A DNA stretch of 64,000 bases, from contig NZ_BAZX01000020.1 of assembly GCF_001310955.1 (NCBI RefSeq), positions 1 to 64,000 of the forward strand, read 5' to 3'. Origin of the DNA: Marinifilum fragile JCM 15579 (GTDB lineage Bacteria > Bacteroidota > Bacteroidia > Bacteroidales > Marinifilaceae). Below, piece by piece: positions 1 to 8,867 of the stretch. The notes under the pieces were generated by a model that saw only the letters and a list, made by a program, of their open reading frames with translations, did no database searches and was not told where the DNA came from. Numbering within the stretch: position 1 is the stretch's first letter; each line of letters begins with the position of its first letter. Made by a program: the position numbers and the translations under genes.

Positions 1-488
1 CATTTAAAACTAAGGAAATGTGTAAAGAGAACCTTTTTATATATTCCTTGAACAAAAAGGCAAACAAAGAGCTGGTAGGCTTAATAGTTTATAATATTAC
101 TGATAAAGATGTAGCATGTAAGATAGATAGACAAATTACTAAATCAGTTGATAGAAATGATATTGAAAATAGTTTGAAAAAATTAGAAAATGAATATCAA
201 AAAATCATACAATTAAAAACCAAACTCGAATCATTTCTAGATATTCACACTTTAGATATTGACACAGAGTATTTACTTTTAATAAGTGATATTTGCATGA
301 AAATTAGAGCTTTTGAAATCAAATTCAATCGAAATTATAATTCAAAAGACTTATTTGATAAGGGGTTGATGAAAAGACATGACATTGAAGGAATAAGTGA
401 ATTAAGAAATTCTTATGAACTAATCATCAATTTAACAATTTTCCTATTAGGTAATGACAATATCGAATATCATATTGAGAAGAAATAA
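1..488 (+). CDS. Hypothetical protein, probably 5'-truncated by the window edge
   Basis: I do not recognise this protein. The frame is open from the window edge. The first ATG is at position 18 (156 aa from there), but the codons before it are also sense codons and the apparent N-terminus reads like the middle of a domain, so the gene probably starts outside the window. The visible part is hydrophilic, rich in Lys, Asn and Ile, and predicted mostly helical (a KKLENEYQKIIQLKTKLE stretch suggests a short coiled coil). No membrane segment or catalytic motif is visible. It ends just before a long palindromic intergenic element, which suggests an accessory gene. Confidence 0.55.
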   Translation, partial: FKTKEMCKENLFIYSLNKKANKELVGLIVYNITDKDVACKIDRQITKSVDRNDIENSLKKLENEYQKIIQLKTKLESFLDIHTLDIDTEYLLLISDICMKIRAFEIKFNRNYNSKDLFDKGLMKRHDIEGISELRNSYELIINLTIFLLGNDNIEYHIEKK

Positions 489-507
489 AACCAGTTGCCA
501 ACAAACC

Positions 508-685
508 GCAACAGAGCATAAAGGGTGCAGTGCCTTTTGGTAGGTTCGTAGCTTCGGCAATCAACGCCAAATCGCAGATTTGGCTCTGAAATGAAAAGTC
601 AAAACAAAATATGCGCTTTGGCTCTGCTCAATTTGGAAAGTGTGTAAGGTTAAATTCCTTTACGCTCCATGCGGCAGGCCGTTGC
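508..685. repeat. Long imperfect palindrome between gene 1 and the VOC gene
   Basis: The arms pair in successive blocks: GCAAC (508-512) with GTTGC (681-685), GCAT (516-519) with ATGC (669-672), and AAAGG (520-524) with CCTTT (657-661). Unpaired bulges are larger on the 3' side. Inside it lies a perfect 8-bp hairpin, GCCAAATC/GATTTGGC (566-584). The region is more GC-rich than its neighbours and codes for nothing visible. It could be an attC-like or transposon-end structure, or a structured RNA. Confidence 0.4.
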
Positions 686-762
686 AAAGGCATTTTATTC
701 CTTATCTAGTGCAAGAACGAAAAGAATTTTAATAACAAAATAAATTGAAGAGATCATTATTC

Positions 763-1185
763 ATGAAACAATCAATAATACATATAGCATTAGTTGTAAG
801 AGATTATGATGAAGCAATCGATTTTTACACTAAAAAGTTGAATTTCGAATTAATTGAAGATACCTATCAGCCAGAGTAGGATAAACGTTGGGTTGTTGTT
901 TCACCTCCAGGCTCATCTGGCACTACGATACTTCTTGCAAGAGCATCTAAGCCAATACAAAAAGAATTTATTGGAAATCAGGCAGGCGGGAGAGTGTTTC
1001 TGTTTTTGAATTCAGATGATTTTTGGAGAGACTATAATGAAATGATTTCGAAAGGGATTGAATTTGTTAGAGAGCCTAAAGAAGCAGATTATGGAACCGT
1101 AGCAGTATTTAAGGATTTGTATGGCAACCTTTGGGACTTATTGGAATTGAAAGCAGATCATCCATTAGCAAAGAGAAATAACTAA
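763..1185 (+). pseudogene. VOC (glyoxalase/bleomycin resistance) family protein interrupted by an in-frame TAG
   Basis: Reading from ATG at 763 gives a typical VOC-superfamily start (MKQSIIHIALVVRDYDEAI), then a TAG at 877-879 in codon 39. The same frame continues through the rest of the fold (DKRWVVVSPPG, then GNLWDLLEL near the end) to 1185, for a full length of about 140 aa. Family members form beta-alpha-beta-beta-beta modules that bind a metal and small substrates. A Gln codon (CAG) would fit the stop position. The gene is therefore a recent pseudogene, a read-through case or a sequencing error. A shorter product could start at 994, but it would lack the first half of the fold. Confidence 0.75.
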
Positions 1186-1212
1186 TCGGGAGTAAGAAAT
1201 TATACGGAGACA

Positions 1213-1974
1213 ATGAAAATAGTAGATTTATCAAAAACCATACGATACAATAAGTCCGACCCTTGGTTTATGAAGGTTAAGATTAAACACAAGGCACATA
1301 AAAAGGCAGGTTTGTTATTGCGTTTTTTGGGCTTACCAAAGCGCTTGTTCCCTAAAGGATTTAAGGGTTGGGCAGATGATACCATCAAGCATATGGGGGT
1401 GCATTCGACAACACATATTGATGCCCCCTGGCATTATACACCTACCGTAAATGGAGAACGTGCAAAGACCGTAGATGAAATACCTTTGGAATGGTGCTAT
1501 GGCGATGGTATTGTGATTGATATGAGCCATAAGGAAGATTTTGATGCGATTAGTGTGGAGGATATTCAAGATTTTCTTGAAAAAGAAAAGCTATCGATAA
1601 GGGAAGGTATGATTGTTTTGATTTATACCGGCAGAGACATTTATAATGGCACAAAAGATTTCCCGGATAAAGGGACAGGCATGAGTGCAGGCGCTACCGA
1701 ATGGCTAATTGATCAAGGTATAAAAGTGATGGGGATTGACTCCTGGGGTTGGGATTTACCATTGAAACATTTGATAAAGAAGGCAAAAGAAACCAAGAAT
1801 TCGGAGTTGTTTTGGGAAGCTCATGTAGTTGGACAAAGGAAAGAGTATTGTCATATGGAACAACTTGTAAATTTGGGAAGCCTTCCATACACGGGTTTTA
1901 AAGTTGCCGTTTTCCCACTTAAAATTGAAGGGGCATCAGCTGCACCAGCCAGGGTTGTTGCAATTTTTGAATAA
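1213..1974 (+). CDS. Cyclase family protein (kynurenine formamidase-like hydrolase)
   Basis: This 253-aa protein belongs to the cyclase family (PF04199), metal-dependent hydrolases that include kynurenine formamidase. The diagnostic motif HSTTHIDAPWHY lies near residue 65 and supplies the metal-binding His and Asp residues. A second conserved stretch, YTGRD, follows mid-protein, and the C-terminal part has the usual GASAAPARVVA segment. The substrate cannot be told from sequence, and no tryptophan-pathway genes are nearby. A GGAG sits just upstream of the ATG. The gene follows the broken VOC gene on the same strand with a gap of about 27 nt. Confidence 0.85.
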   Translation: MKIVDLSKTIRYNKSDPWFMKVKIKHKAHKKAGLLLRFLGLPKRLFPKGFKGWADDTIKHMGVHSTTHIDAPWHYTPTVNGERAKTVDEIPLEWCYGDGIVIDMSHKEDFDAISVEDIQDFLEKEKLSIREGMIVLIYTGRDIYNGTKDFPDKGTGMSAGATEWLIDQGIKVMGIDSWGWDLPLKHLIKKAKETKNSELFWEAHVVGQRKEYCHMEQLVNLGSLPYTGFKVAVFPLKIEGASAAPARVVAIFE

Positions 1975-2054
1975 GAGGAAGCAGTCTCACAGTTGGTGTG
2001 CGATTCTATCGCGTTTCATTTCTAAAACAAGCCACACTAGAGGACTCATGCGGT

Positions 2055-2231
2055 CAATGTCATTAAGTTAAGAGTGAATCCTTTTGATAAACATTGCCAA
2101 ATTACCCCAAACCCCTAAAGGGGCTTACCCAACGCGCTGTTCCCTTTAGGCTACAAAGCAAAGCGTTTCATGACTAAAAGGAATAATAAAAGGGTGAGCG
2201 TGGGGCGAAATCGGCTAACTTAATGACATTG
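2055..2231. repeat. MITE-like element bounded by a perfect 16-bp inverted repeat
   Basis: The 16-mer CAATGTCATTAAGTTA at 2055-2070 recurs as an exact reverse complement at 2216-2231. The 145 bp between them contain a CCCCTAAAGGGG-type palindrome and no ORF. The element fills most of the gap between the convergent cyclase and PrsW-type genes. It could be a non-autonomous mobile element or a large hairpin terminator. I saw no clear target-site duplication. Confidence 0.5.
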
Positions 2232-2274
2232 CTCTTGCTTTGCGAGCCGGAGTTACAAGTTTGGCTGATTTTAA

Positions 2275-2949
2275 TTACCTGTATCTAAATATCGATTTGT
2301 TATTCAATTCGGTCATTTTCCCATTGGTTTTGTACATCAAATAAATTAGGAATGGGAAGAATAGGATCAATACCCAGTTGATTTGTACCATGAGAATAAA
2401 GTCGTAGATGCCATGTACCAGGAATGGAATGAAGAATGCCATTACAAAAAGTGGTAGCCTGCTGCCTTTCGAAAACTTGGCTAGTCCTAGATAATAGCCC
2501 ATCATGATGCCGAACATGGCATGGGCAGGAACAGCGGTGAAAGCTCTCGCAATTCCGGTGCTCATTCCGTTTGAAAATACATACATGATGTTTTCTACCA
2601 AGGCAAATCCCAGCGATACGAAAACGGCATATACAATTCCATCGAATCGTTCGTTAAAGTTTGGGTTTTTCCATACTAAAATGTAAACCGCCAATAGTTT
2701 AAAGGCTTCTTCGCAAAGGGCTGCTACTAAAAAGGCATCGCCAAAGGCATAACCAATTTTTTCGTGGAAAATATGAGGAAGAAAAGAAGAAACTGTTTGC
2801 TCGGCAAATATAATTGGTATAGTAATGATCATACCGGCCAGTAGTCCTTTTCCCAATAGAGAAATTGGTTCTTTCTCGTATTTGTCGCGATAGTAAATGT
2901 AGAACAGAATAATGGCAATGGGAGCTACAGAGATTAGTAGAAGGTTCAT
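2275..2949 (-). CDS. PrsW-family intramembrane metalloprotease-like protein
   Basis: This 224-aa polytopic membrane protein has about seven hydrophobic segments. It shows the PrsW/CPBP-type signature: an EE pair followed by K (EEAFK) after the second or third helix, FALVEN in the middle, a PAHAMFG helix with a conserved His, and HGIYDF near the C-terminus. In Bacillus, PrsW cleaves an anti-sigma factor in the membrane; the target here is unknown. The gene stands alone, convergent with the cyclase gene across the inverted-repeat element. Confidence 0.88.
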   Translation of the reverse strand: MNLLLISVAPIAIILFYIYYRDKYEKEPISLLGKGLLAGMIITIPIIFAEQTVSSFLPHIFHEKIGYAFGDAFLVAALCEEAFKLLAVYILVWKNPNFNERFDGIVYAVFVSLGFALVENIMYVFSNGMSTGIARAFTAVPAHAMFGIMMGYYLGLAKFSKGSRLPLFVMAFFIPFLVHGIYDFILMVQINWVLILFFPFLIYLMYKTNGKMTELNNKSIFRYR

Positions 2950-3111
2950 GTGTGTATATTGATGTGATATGAAGTCATCAAATTTAGAAAAAGTATTTTG
3001 TTAAACCAATAAGAATAATAAAAATGCTTTCCGCACTGGTTAAATGAGATAGCAGGCATACAATTTCCTCGTAGCCTGCTATGCTTGTATGTTTTATGTG
3101 AGAATGCTTAT

Positions 3112-4800
3112 TTATTCGGAATCCTCCATGTCTGCAATTCTGCAGTAGCAGGATCGATCTACTTTTACATCAGCACGTGCGCTGGCAATCTCGAACTGTG
3201 AGTGATATTTTTTTGCTTCCTCTTCCTTGCCCTGTTTTTCTAAAGATTCGGTAAGTCCATGCAATGCCCAAAGATTTTTGGGATGACGTTTCAAATCATT
3301 GCGATAGACTGATTCTGCTTCTTCAAATCGCTCTTGTTCCATTAGTAAGGCACCAAGCGCATGTCGAGCAGGTTGCATCCATCCCCAAGGCTCATCGTAG
3401 TTTAAGGCATCATCGAGCTGAACTGCCTGTCGCAATTGCTCGAAAGAAAATTCATAATCTCCTTTTCGATAGGCAATTTCACCTGCCATCATTTTATTGG
3501 CAACTCCTAAAATATCACGCGAAGTGTTGTTGAATAGTATGCTTGTTTTGGGAACTTTGGCCAGGGCTTGTTGGTAAGCTGCCTGTTCCTTTTCGGCTTG
3601 TTTTACCATACCTTTTGTGGCGAATGCAAGTGCCCGGGCATAATGCCATATGCTGCGCGACACTGGTAGGTATTCCGCAGGTTCGGGTTCTTCTAAAATC
3701 TCATCCCAACGACCAAATCTTACCAGTACGTGCAGAGGTATTGGCATGAAAGCATCTAAAAAATCAGCCCATTCCTTCAAGAAATCCTCCGGAACCTGTT
3801 TTGGAATCTCTCTCGCAGTCTTTAGGGCCAATTCGCTTTGTCCGTCGAACATGGCTCCGTAAACCAGGAAGTGATAGTTGTGTAAGCGATACAATGTGTA
3901 AAAATTATAAGCTCCCTCTTTCTTTAAGAATTCTTTATCTGCGGCTATTGCTCTCAGGTTGGCTTTATTGGCAGCATCGTAATTTCCAACCAATACGTCA
4001 ATATGAGAGGGCATATGTACAAGATGTCCTGCTCCAGGCATTGCATCACGCAATGCATTGGCTGTAGGTAAAGCCTTTTCAGGAGTAGGAGAGGCTTCCA
4101 TTACATGAATGTAAAAGTGACACAAGGCAGGATTACCTGGAGATTGTTTGAGACCCTCTTCTAAAACGGCAACAATTTCAGGAGTTTCTGCGGCAGGGGT
4201 GCCGTCGGGAGTCCAATGGTTCCAAGGGCGAAGGTTCATAAGCGATTCGGCAAAGAGTGCAGTGACCAATGCATCTTTGGGATATTTTTTGTGTAGTTCT
4301 CGCATCGCGTCGGCGTATGCCTTGTTGAGTGGGTACCTGTCATCAGGAACAGGTGTGGCATATCGAAGTGCGAGTGTTGCAATCAAATCCTTTTCTATCG
4401 GGCTGGCATTTTTCGCATGTAAATTGGCCAGGTGTAGGCAGTGAGCTGCCTGTGCTATCTGATGCGCTTCAATTTCCAGGTTGTTAATGTTAGGTCCCCA
4501 TGCATATGCAATGCCCCAAAGAGCCATTGGCATGGCCGGATCTTCTTGGAATGCACTTTCAAAGCAGCGAACAGCTTCTTCATGGTTGAAGGCATGACAT
4601 AAAGCTAAGCCTCTGTCGAACCAGATTTGCGCCTGATTTGATTTGGTTGAGACTTTGTAATGAAAATCCCCCAAGTCATAGTAGGAATCTTCATACTTTG
4701 TATCGTGATTGGATAATTCATTACCTGTTTTTGAGTGAAAATCACAGCCTGCACTAAAGGTTAAAAGCAGGATTATAATAATGGTATTTACTTTCTTCAT
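3112..4800 (-). CDS. Tetratricopeptide-repeat lipoprotein
   Basis: The ATG at 4800 is preferred because GGAGAAAGGAG lies directly upstream and it exposes a signal peptide ending in FSAGC (Cys19), a lipoprotein-like cleavage site; the longer open frame to 4860 lacks this. The 562-aa mature protein carries TPR-like helix pairs: a first set near residues 40-90 (FDRGLALCHAFNHEEAVRCF) and a final set near residues 430-540. The middle has the conserved GHLVHMPSHID motif of a family of bacterial TPR proteins of unknown function. It probably sits in the cell envelope. It is a single gene upstream of nothing obvious. Confidence 0.85.
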   Translation of the reverse strand: MKKVNTIIIILLLTFSAGCDFHSKTGNELSNHDTKYEDSYYDLGDFHYKVSTKSNQAQIWFDRGLALCHAFNHEEAVRCFESAFQEDPAMPMALWGIAYAWGPNINNLEIEAHQIAQAAHCLHLANLHAKNASPIEKDLIATLALRYATPVPDDRYPLNKAYADAMRELHKKYPKDALVTALFAESLMNLRPWNHWTPDGTPAAETPEIVAVLEEGLKQSPGNPALCHFYIHVMEASPTPEKALPTANALRDAMPGAGHLVHMPSHIDVLVGNYDAANKANLRAIAADKEFLKKEGAYNFYTLYRLHNYHFLVYGAMFDGQSELALKTAREIPKQVPEDFLKEWADFLDAFMPIPLHVLVRFGRWDEILEEPEPAEYLPVSRSIWHYARALAFATKGMVKQAEKEQAAYQQALAKVPKTSILFNNTSRDILGVANKMMAGEIAYRKGDYEFSFEQLRQAVQLDDALNYDEPWGWMQPARHALGALLMEQERFEEAESVYRNDLKRHPKNLWALHGLTESLEKQGKEEEAKKYHSQFEIASARADVKVDRSCYCRIADMEDSE

Positions 4801-4968
4801 TGCGTCTCCTTTCTCCACATCTCTCATTCCCTTCTGACGACGTATTTTTGTGTAAATCAAATTTGATATGCAATTTACGAAATATAGATCTGGAAGTCAA
4901 TGGCAAAGATTTGAGGAGCTCAGTAGTAGATACCATATGTTATGGTGTTTAAGGTGTGATGTAATGAT

Positions 4969-4999
4969 AAAAAAAAAGCCGACTCCCAAAGGAATCGGC
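4969..4999 (-). terminator. Rho-independent terminator of pheT
   Basis: On the minus strand, just after the pheT stop, GCCGATTCC pairs with GGAGTCGGC across a 4-nt loop and is followed by a run of about eight U residues. Confidence 0.9.
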
Positions 5000-5022
5000 T
5001 TCTCAGTTTTATTTGATAACAA

Positions 5023-7470
5023 TTAACGCAACTCAGCGCCTATTTGTTTTTCGTAGCTCTTAATTAGCTTTTGCATGATCTTGTCAATCTGCTTGTCATT
5101 CAAAGTTTTTTCAGTATCCTGAAGAATGAAACTTACTGCGTATGATTTTTTATCCGCACCTAGTTTTTCACCTTCGTATACATCGAACAATGAAACAGAC
5201 TTCAATAACTTCTTCTCGCAGTTGAAAGCAATGGTTTTGATTTCAGCAAAGCTTACCGATTTGTTGATTAACAAAGCAAGGTCACGTTTTACAGCTGGAT
5301 ACTTTGGCAATTCGGTATAAGAAACCTTATTCTTCATGGCCTCTTTAATTAAAGTAGCCCAATCGAAATCAGCGTAGTAAACCTGAGTGTCAATATCCAT
5401 TGCTTTCAAGATTTTTCCGCTCACCATACCCATTTCAACCAAAACGGTTTTCTTAACGCCATAGCTTAATCCTTCGGTAAACTGATCGTTTTCAGTTTCC
5501 TTGATTTTTAGCTTCTCAATATCGAAACCTAAACGCTTCAAAATATTCTCTACATAAGCTTTCATGTGGAAGAAGCTTGTTGGCTCTTCTTTCAAGTTCC
5601 AGCTAGCAGGAGTTTTGTTACCACACATGAAAACACCCAAACGTTCTTTTTCAAAATAGTTGTCAACTGGGTTTTCGTTTTCAGGATTTACAAAGTGCTG
5701 GTATGATTTACCGAACTCGTAGAATTTCAAATCAGAATTTCTGCGGTTGATATTGTAAGCCACACACTCTAAACCACCAAACAACAATCCTTGACGCATT
5801 GCGTTCAAATCAGAACTCAATGGGTTGAAGATGCGAACTGTGTTCTCTTGTTTAAAGCTTTCCAATCCTTCGTAGTAAGAAGCTTTGGTCAACGAGTTAT
5901 TCATGATTTCGTTGAAACCAGCAGCTGTCAACATATCAGCAATGGTATTTCTTAGCTTGTGCTCGTCAATTTTTGGAGCATAGCTCAATGAAGCATTCAC
6001 TTTTGAAGCTACTTCAATATTGTTGAAACCATAAATACGCAATACTTCCTCTACGATATCCGCTTCGCGTTTCACATCCACTCTGTAAGGAGGAACCAAC
6101 AGGTTCAATGTGTCACCATCTTCTTTTTCAACTTTAATTTCTAGAGCCGAAAGAATATTTTTGATGGTTTCTTTTCCAATCTCTTTTCCGATTAAGCTTT
6201 CGATACGCTCAACGCTTACCTCTACTTTGAAATCTTCAACAGGATTTGGATAAATATCGATAACCTCTGATGCAATTTCACCACCTGCAATCTCTTTGAT
6301 TAAAAGAGCTGCACGTTTCATTGCATAGATGGTGTTGTTAGGATCGGTTCCACGTTCGAAACGGAAAGAAGCATCGGTATTTAAACCGTGACGACGTGCA
6401 GTTTTACGAACAAATACTGAATCGAAATAGGCACTTTCCAAGAAAATGTCGGTAGTAGTTTCGCTTACCCCTGATTCTATTCCACCGAATACACCAGCAA
6501 TACACATTGGGGCTTCGTCGTTGCAGATCATCAAATCTTTCTCGTTCAATTCTCTCTCAACTTCATCCAATGTTTTGAATAAGGTACCATCAGCAAGGGT
6601 TTTTACAAGCACTTTGCCATTTGTTTTTGCATAGTCGAATGCGTGCAATGGCTGACCAGTTTCAAACAATACATAGTTGGTAATATCCACTACATTGTTG
6701 ATTGGGTTTAAGCCAATTGCTTTCAAACGATTTTGCAACCATTCTGGAGATTCAGCAATTTTAACACCGCTGATACAAACTCCTGAGTAACGGTGACAAG
6801 CCTCGTTATTTTCTACCTTCACATCGATAGGCAAGTTGTTGTTGTCAACCTTGAAATCTTCAACTGAAGGAATTTTGTAATCAATCTCTTTTTGTTGTTT
6901 TAGGTATGCCGCCATATCGCGAGCCACACCAATGTGCGATGCACCGTCAATACGGTTAGGAGTCAAGTCAATCTCAATGGTCAAGTCATCCTCAATGTTG
7001 AAGTACTCTGCAGCAGGAGTTCCCACAACAGCATCTTCAGGTAGAACCATAATTCCATCGTGACCTTGTCCAAGACCAATTTCGTCCTCAGCACAAATCA
7101 TACCCATTGAAAGCTCACCTCTAATTTTTGATTTCTTAATGGTAAAGCTATCGTCGCCATCGTACAAAACAGTTCCAACTGTGGCAACCACTACTTTTTG
7201 TCCTGCAGCCACATTAGGTGCACCGCAAACAATAGGTAAAAGTTCGTCGCCGTTAACATCAACGCTTGTAATGCTCAAATGATCTGAGTTGGCATGAGGT
7301 TCGCAAGTCTTTACTTCACCAATTACCAATCCTTCTAAACCTCCTTTAATTGATTGGAACTTTTCAATTCCGCCAACTTCCAATCCAATTTGAGTTAGAA
7401 TCTCATCCATTTCTGCAGGTGAAAGATCAATGTCAATATAATCTTTCAGCCATTTGTACGATACCTTCAT
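5023..7470 (-). CDS. pheT: Phenylalanine--tRNA ligase beta subunit
   Basis: This 815-aa protein has the full bacterial PheT layout. It starts with MKVSYKWLKDYIDIDLS, followed by an OB-fold tRNA-binding domain (about 40-150, with EPHANSDHL), a B3/B4 editing domain, a B5 domain (about 400-475), the catalytic-like core, and a C-terminal ferredoxin-fold anticodon-binding domain (about 725-815, ELPKYPAVKRDLAL). It pairs with PheS to charge tRNA-Phe in the cytoplasm. pheS is not in this window, as is common in Bacteroidota. A TTG-N20-TACTTTTG promoter lies upstream and a strong terminator downstream, so it is monocistronic. Confidence 0.98.
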   Translation of the reverse strand: MKVSYKWLKDYIDIDLSPAEMDEILTQIGLEVGGIEKFQSIKGGLEGLVIGEVKTCEPHANSDHLSITSVDVNGDELLPIVCGAPNVAAGQKVVVATVGTVLYDGDDSFTIKKSKIRGELSMGMICAEDEIGLGQGHDGIMVLPEDAVVGTPAAEYFNIEDDLTIEIDLTPNRIDGASHIGVARDMAAYLKQQKEIDYKIPSVEDFKVDNNNLPIDVKVENNEACHRYSGVCISGVKIAESPEWLQNRLKAIGLNPINNVVDITNYVLFETGQPLHAFDYAKTNGKVLVKTLADGTLFKTLDEVERELNEKDLMICNDEAPMCIAGVFGGIESGVSETTTDIFLESAYFDSVFVRKTARRHGLNTDASFRFERGTDPNNTIYAMKRAALLIKEIAGGEIASEVIDIYPNPVEDFKVEVSVERIESLIGKEIGKETIKNILSALEIKVEKEDGDTLNLLVPPYRVDVKREADIVEEVLRIYGFNNIEVASKVNASLSYAPKIDEHKLRNTIADMLTAAGFNEIMNNSLTKASYYEGLESFKQENTVRIFNPLSSDLNAMRQGLLFGGLECVAYNINRRNSDLKFYEFGKSYQHFVNPENENPVDNYFEKERLGVFMCGNKTPASWNLKEEPTSFFHMKAYVENILKRLGFDIEKLKIKETENDQFTEGLSYGVKKTVLVEMGMVSGKILKAMDIDTQVYYADFDWATLIKEAMKNKVSYTELPKYPAVKRDLALLINKSVSFAEIKTIAFNCEKKLLKSVSLFDVYEGEKLGADKKSYAVSFILQDTEKTLNDKQIDKIMQKLIKSYEKQIGAELR

Positions 7471-7547
7471 TTGTATGTATATTTTATCAGATAATTATCA
7501 AATTATACTTGCAAACAGATGCAGTTTGTCTACTGTTTACAAGCTTA

Positions 7548-7578
7548 CAAAAGTAGAAATTTTAGGCTCAAGTACCAA
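7548..7578 (-). promoter_or_regulatory. Bacteroidetes-type promoter for pheT
   Basis: Read on the minus strand, TTG (7576-7578), a 20-nt spacer and TACTTTTG (7548-7555) match the -33/-7 consensus of the Bacteroidetes primary sigma factor. The element ends 77 nt before the start codon. Confidence 0.6.
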
Positions 7579-7637
7579 AGAACATCTAAGGATAAAGTGT
7601 TTAAGTTTTTGTTTACTTTAAATCTGTATGATTGGAA

Positions 7638-7668
7638 TTGCTTATTGCCCCAAATTCGGATATATTTG
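7638..7668 (+). promoter_or_regulatory. Bacteroidetes-type promoter for surE
   Basis: TTG (7638-7640), a 20-nt spacer and TATATTTG (7661-7668) form a close match to the consensus, 21 nt before the surE ATG. It diverges from the pheT promoter. Confidence 0.7.
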
Positions 7669-7689
7669 TACAATTATCAAAATTGAGAT

Positions 7690-8463
7690 ATGAGCGATAA
7701 ACCAATTATACTTGTTACTAACGATGATGGATTAAATGCCAAAGGAATTAAAGCTTTGGTGGCAATGGTTAAAGGATTTGGCGACATCTACGTGGTTGCC
7801 CCGAACCGTTCTAATTCAGGAAAATCAAATTCTATAACTGTAGAGGTTCCTATTCGAATTAAAAAAGTTCGCGATGAAGAAAATTTACACATTTATTCTT
7901 GCAAGGGAACTCCGGTAGATTGTGTAAAATTGGCTTTGAACAAGATTTTACCTCGAACTCCTGATTTTCTGGTTTCAGGTATTAATCATGGTGCAAATAC
8001 ATCGGTTAGTGTTTTGTATTCGGGAACCATGGGGGCTACTATCGAGGGTTGTTTGAATGGAATTCCTTCTATTGGGTATTCGCTTAACGACTTTAGTGCA
8101 GATGCTGATTTTTCTCAAAGCATTAAATATGGCCGAAAGATTTTTGCCAATTTAATTGAAAAGGGATTGGAGAGAAGCGTTTGTTTGAATGTGAATTTCC
8201 CTAAAGGCGATATTAAAGGCATTCGTGTTTGTCGTCAGGCAGATGGTCGCTGGAAAGAGGAGTTTGATCATAGACAAGATCCATTTGGAGGAGATTATTA
8301 CTGGTTGACAGGCTACTTTAAGAATGCAGAACCTAATGCTGAAGAAACGGATGAATGGGCAATTCATAATGGCTATGCATCTGTCGTTCCTACAAAAATT
8401 GATATGACAGCTCATCAATTGGTAGAAGACCTAAAAAACTGGGATTATGAAGTCGAAGATTAA
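7690..8463 (+). CDS. surE: 5'/3'-nucleotidase SurE
   Basis: SurE removes phosphate from nucleoside monophosphates and short polyphosphates in the cytoplasm, using a divalent metal. The 257-aa length is normal. The metal-binding NDDG motif is at residues 11-14, followed by the conserved Ser loop (SGKSNS, about 42), SGINHGAN (about 97) and YSGTMGAT (about 110), all hallmarks of the family. It overlaps the next small membrane-protein gene by 17 bp, and lpxB follows on the same strand, so the three may be co-transcribed. Confidence 0.96.
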   Translation: MSDKPIILVTNDDGLNAKGIKALVAMVKGFGDIYVVAPNRSNSGKSNSITVEVPIRIKKVRDEENLHIYSCKGTPVDCVKLALNKILPRTPDFLVSGINHGANTSVSVLYSGTMGATIEGCLNGIPSIGYSLNDFSADADFSQSIKYGRKIFANLIEKGLERSVCLNVNFPKGDIKGIRVCRQADGRWKEEFDHRQDPFGGDYYWLTGYFKNAEPNAEETDEWAIHNGYASVVPTKIDMTAHQLVEDLKNWDYEVED

Positions 8464-8746
8464 TTCTACTATTTTAGGACTTATTATTGGTTTACTTGTG
8501 CCGGTGTTATCAATTTTGTTGGCTTATGTGGTACGTTTTCAGGATGAATTAACCATTAAGGAGTTTGTTGACAGTTTGCTAATCTACAGGGTGTATACCA
8601 AGGTAATGGCTTTGGGAGTATACTTTGGCAATATCGTTTTTTTCTTTTTGTTTATTAAAACCGATTTGTTGAAAGCGGCAAGAGGTGTGCTTTTGGCTAC
8701 TATACTGTATTCTTTTGCCATAATGGTTTTCCGATTTGGATTTTAG
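8447..8746 (+). CDS. Small membrane protein of unknown function
   Basis: I do not recognise this 99-aa protein by name. It has three predicted membrane helices: a first near residues 8-28 (GLIIGLLVPVLSILLAYVV), a second near 52-70 (a Phe-rich segment) and a third near 78-97. The overlap with the end of surE suggests translational coupling, and the position between surE and lpxB fits a conserved Bacteroidota gene order. A role in the envelope is only inferred from location and topology. Confidence 0.75.
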   Translation: MKSKINSTILGLIIGLLVPVLSILLAYVVRFQDELTIKEFVDSLLIYRVYTKVMALGVYFGNIVFFFLFIKTDLLKAARGVLLATILYSFAIMVFRFGF

Positions 8747-8867
8747 ACGCTGATTAGAAGTAAAATAAGATTTGGTGATTGAACCAAATCCACAAATAAG
8801 TATTGAATTGTGAGGATTTAATTCTCAACTCATTCCCGATAACTATTGGGATCATATTCAGAATTCC

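Noticed and set aside
508..685. Canonical integron attC site
   Set aside because: The conserved GTTRRRY core was not found in the right place, so only a general attC-like fold is reported.
3264..4444. ORFs of 68-98 aa on the plus strand opposite the TPR lipoprotein gene
   Set aside because: They lie inside a well-supported gene on the other strand and have no independent features.
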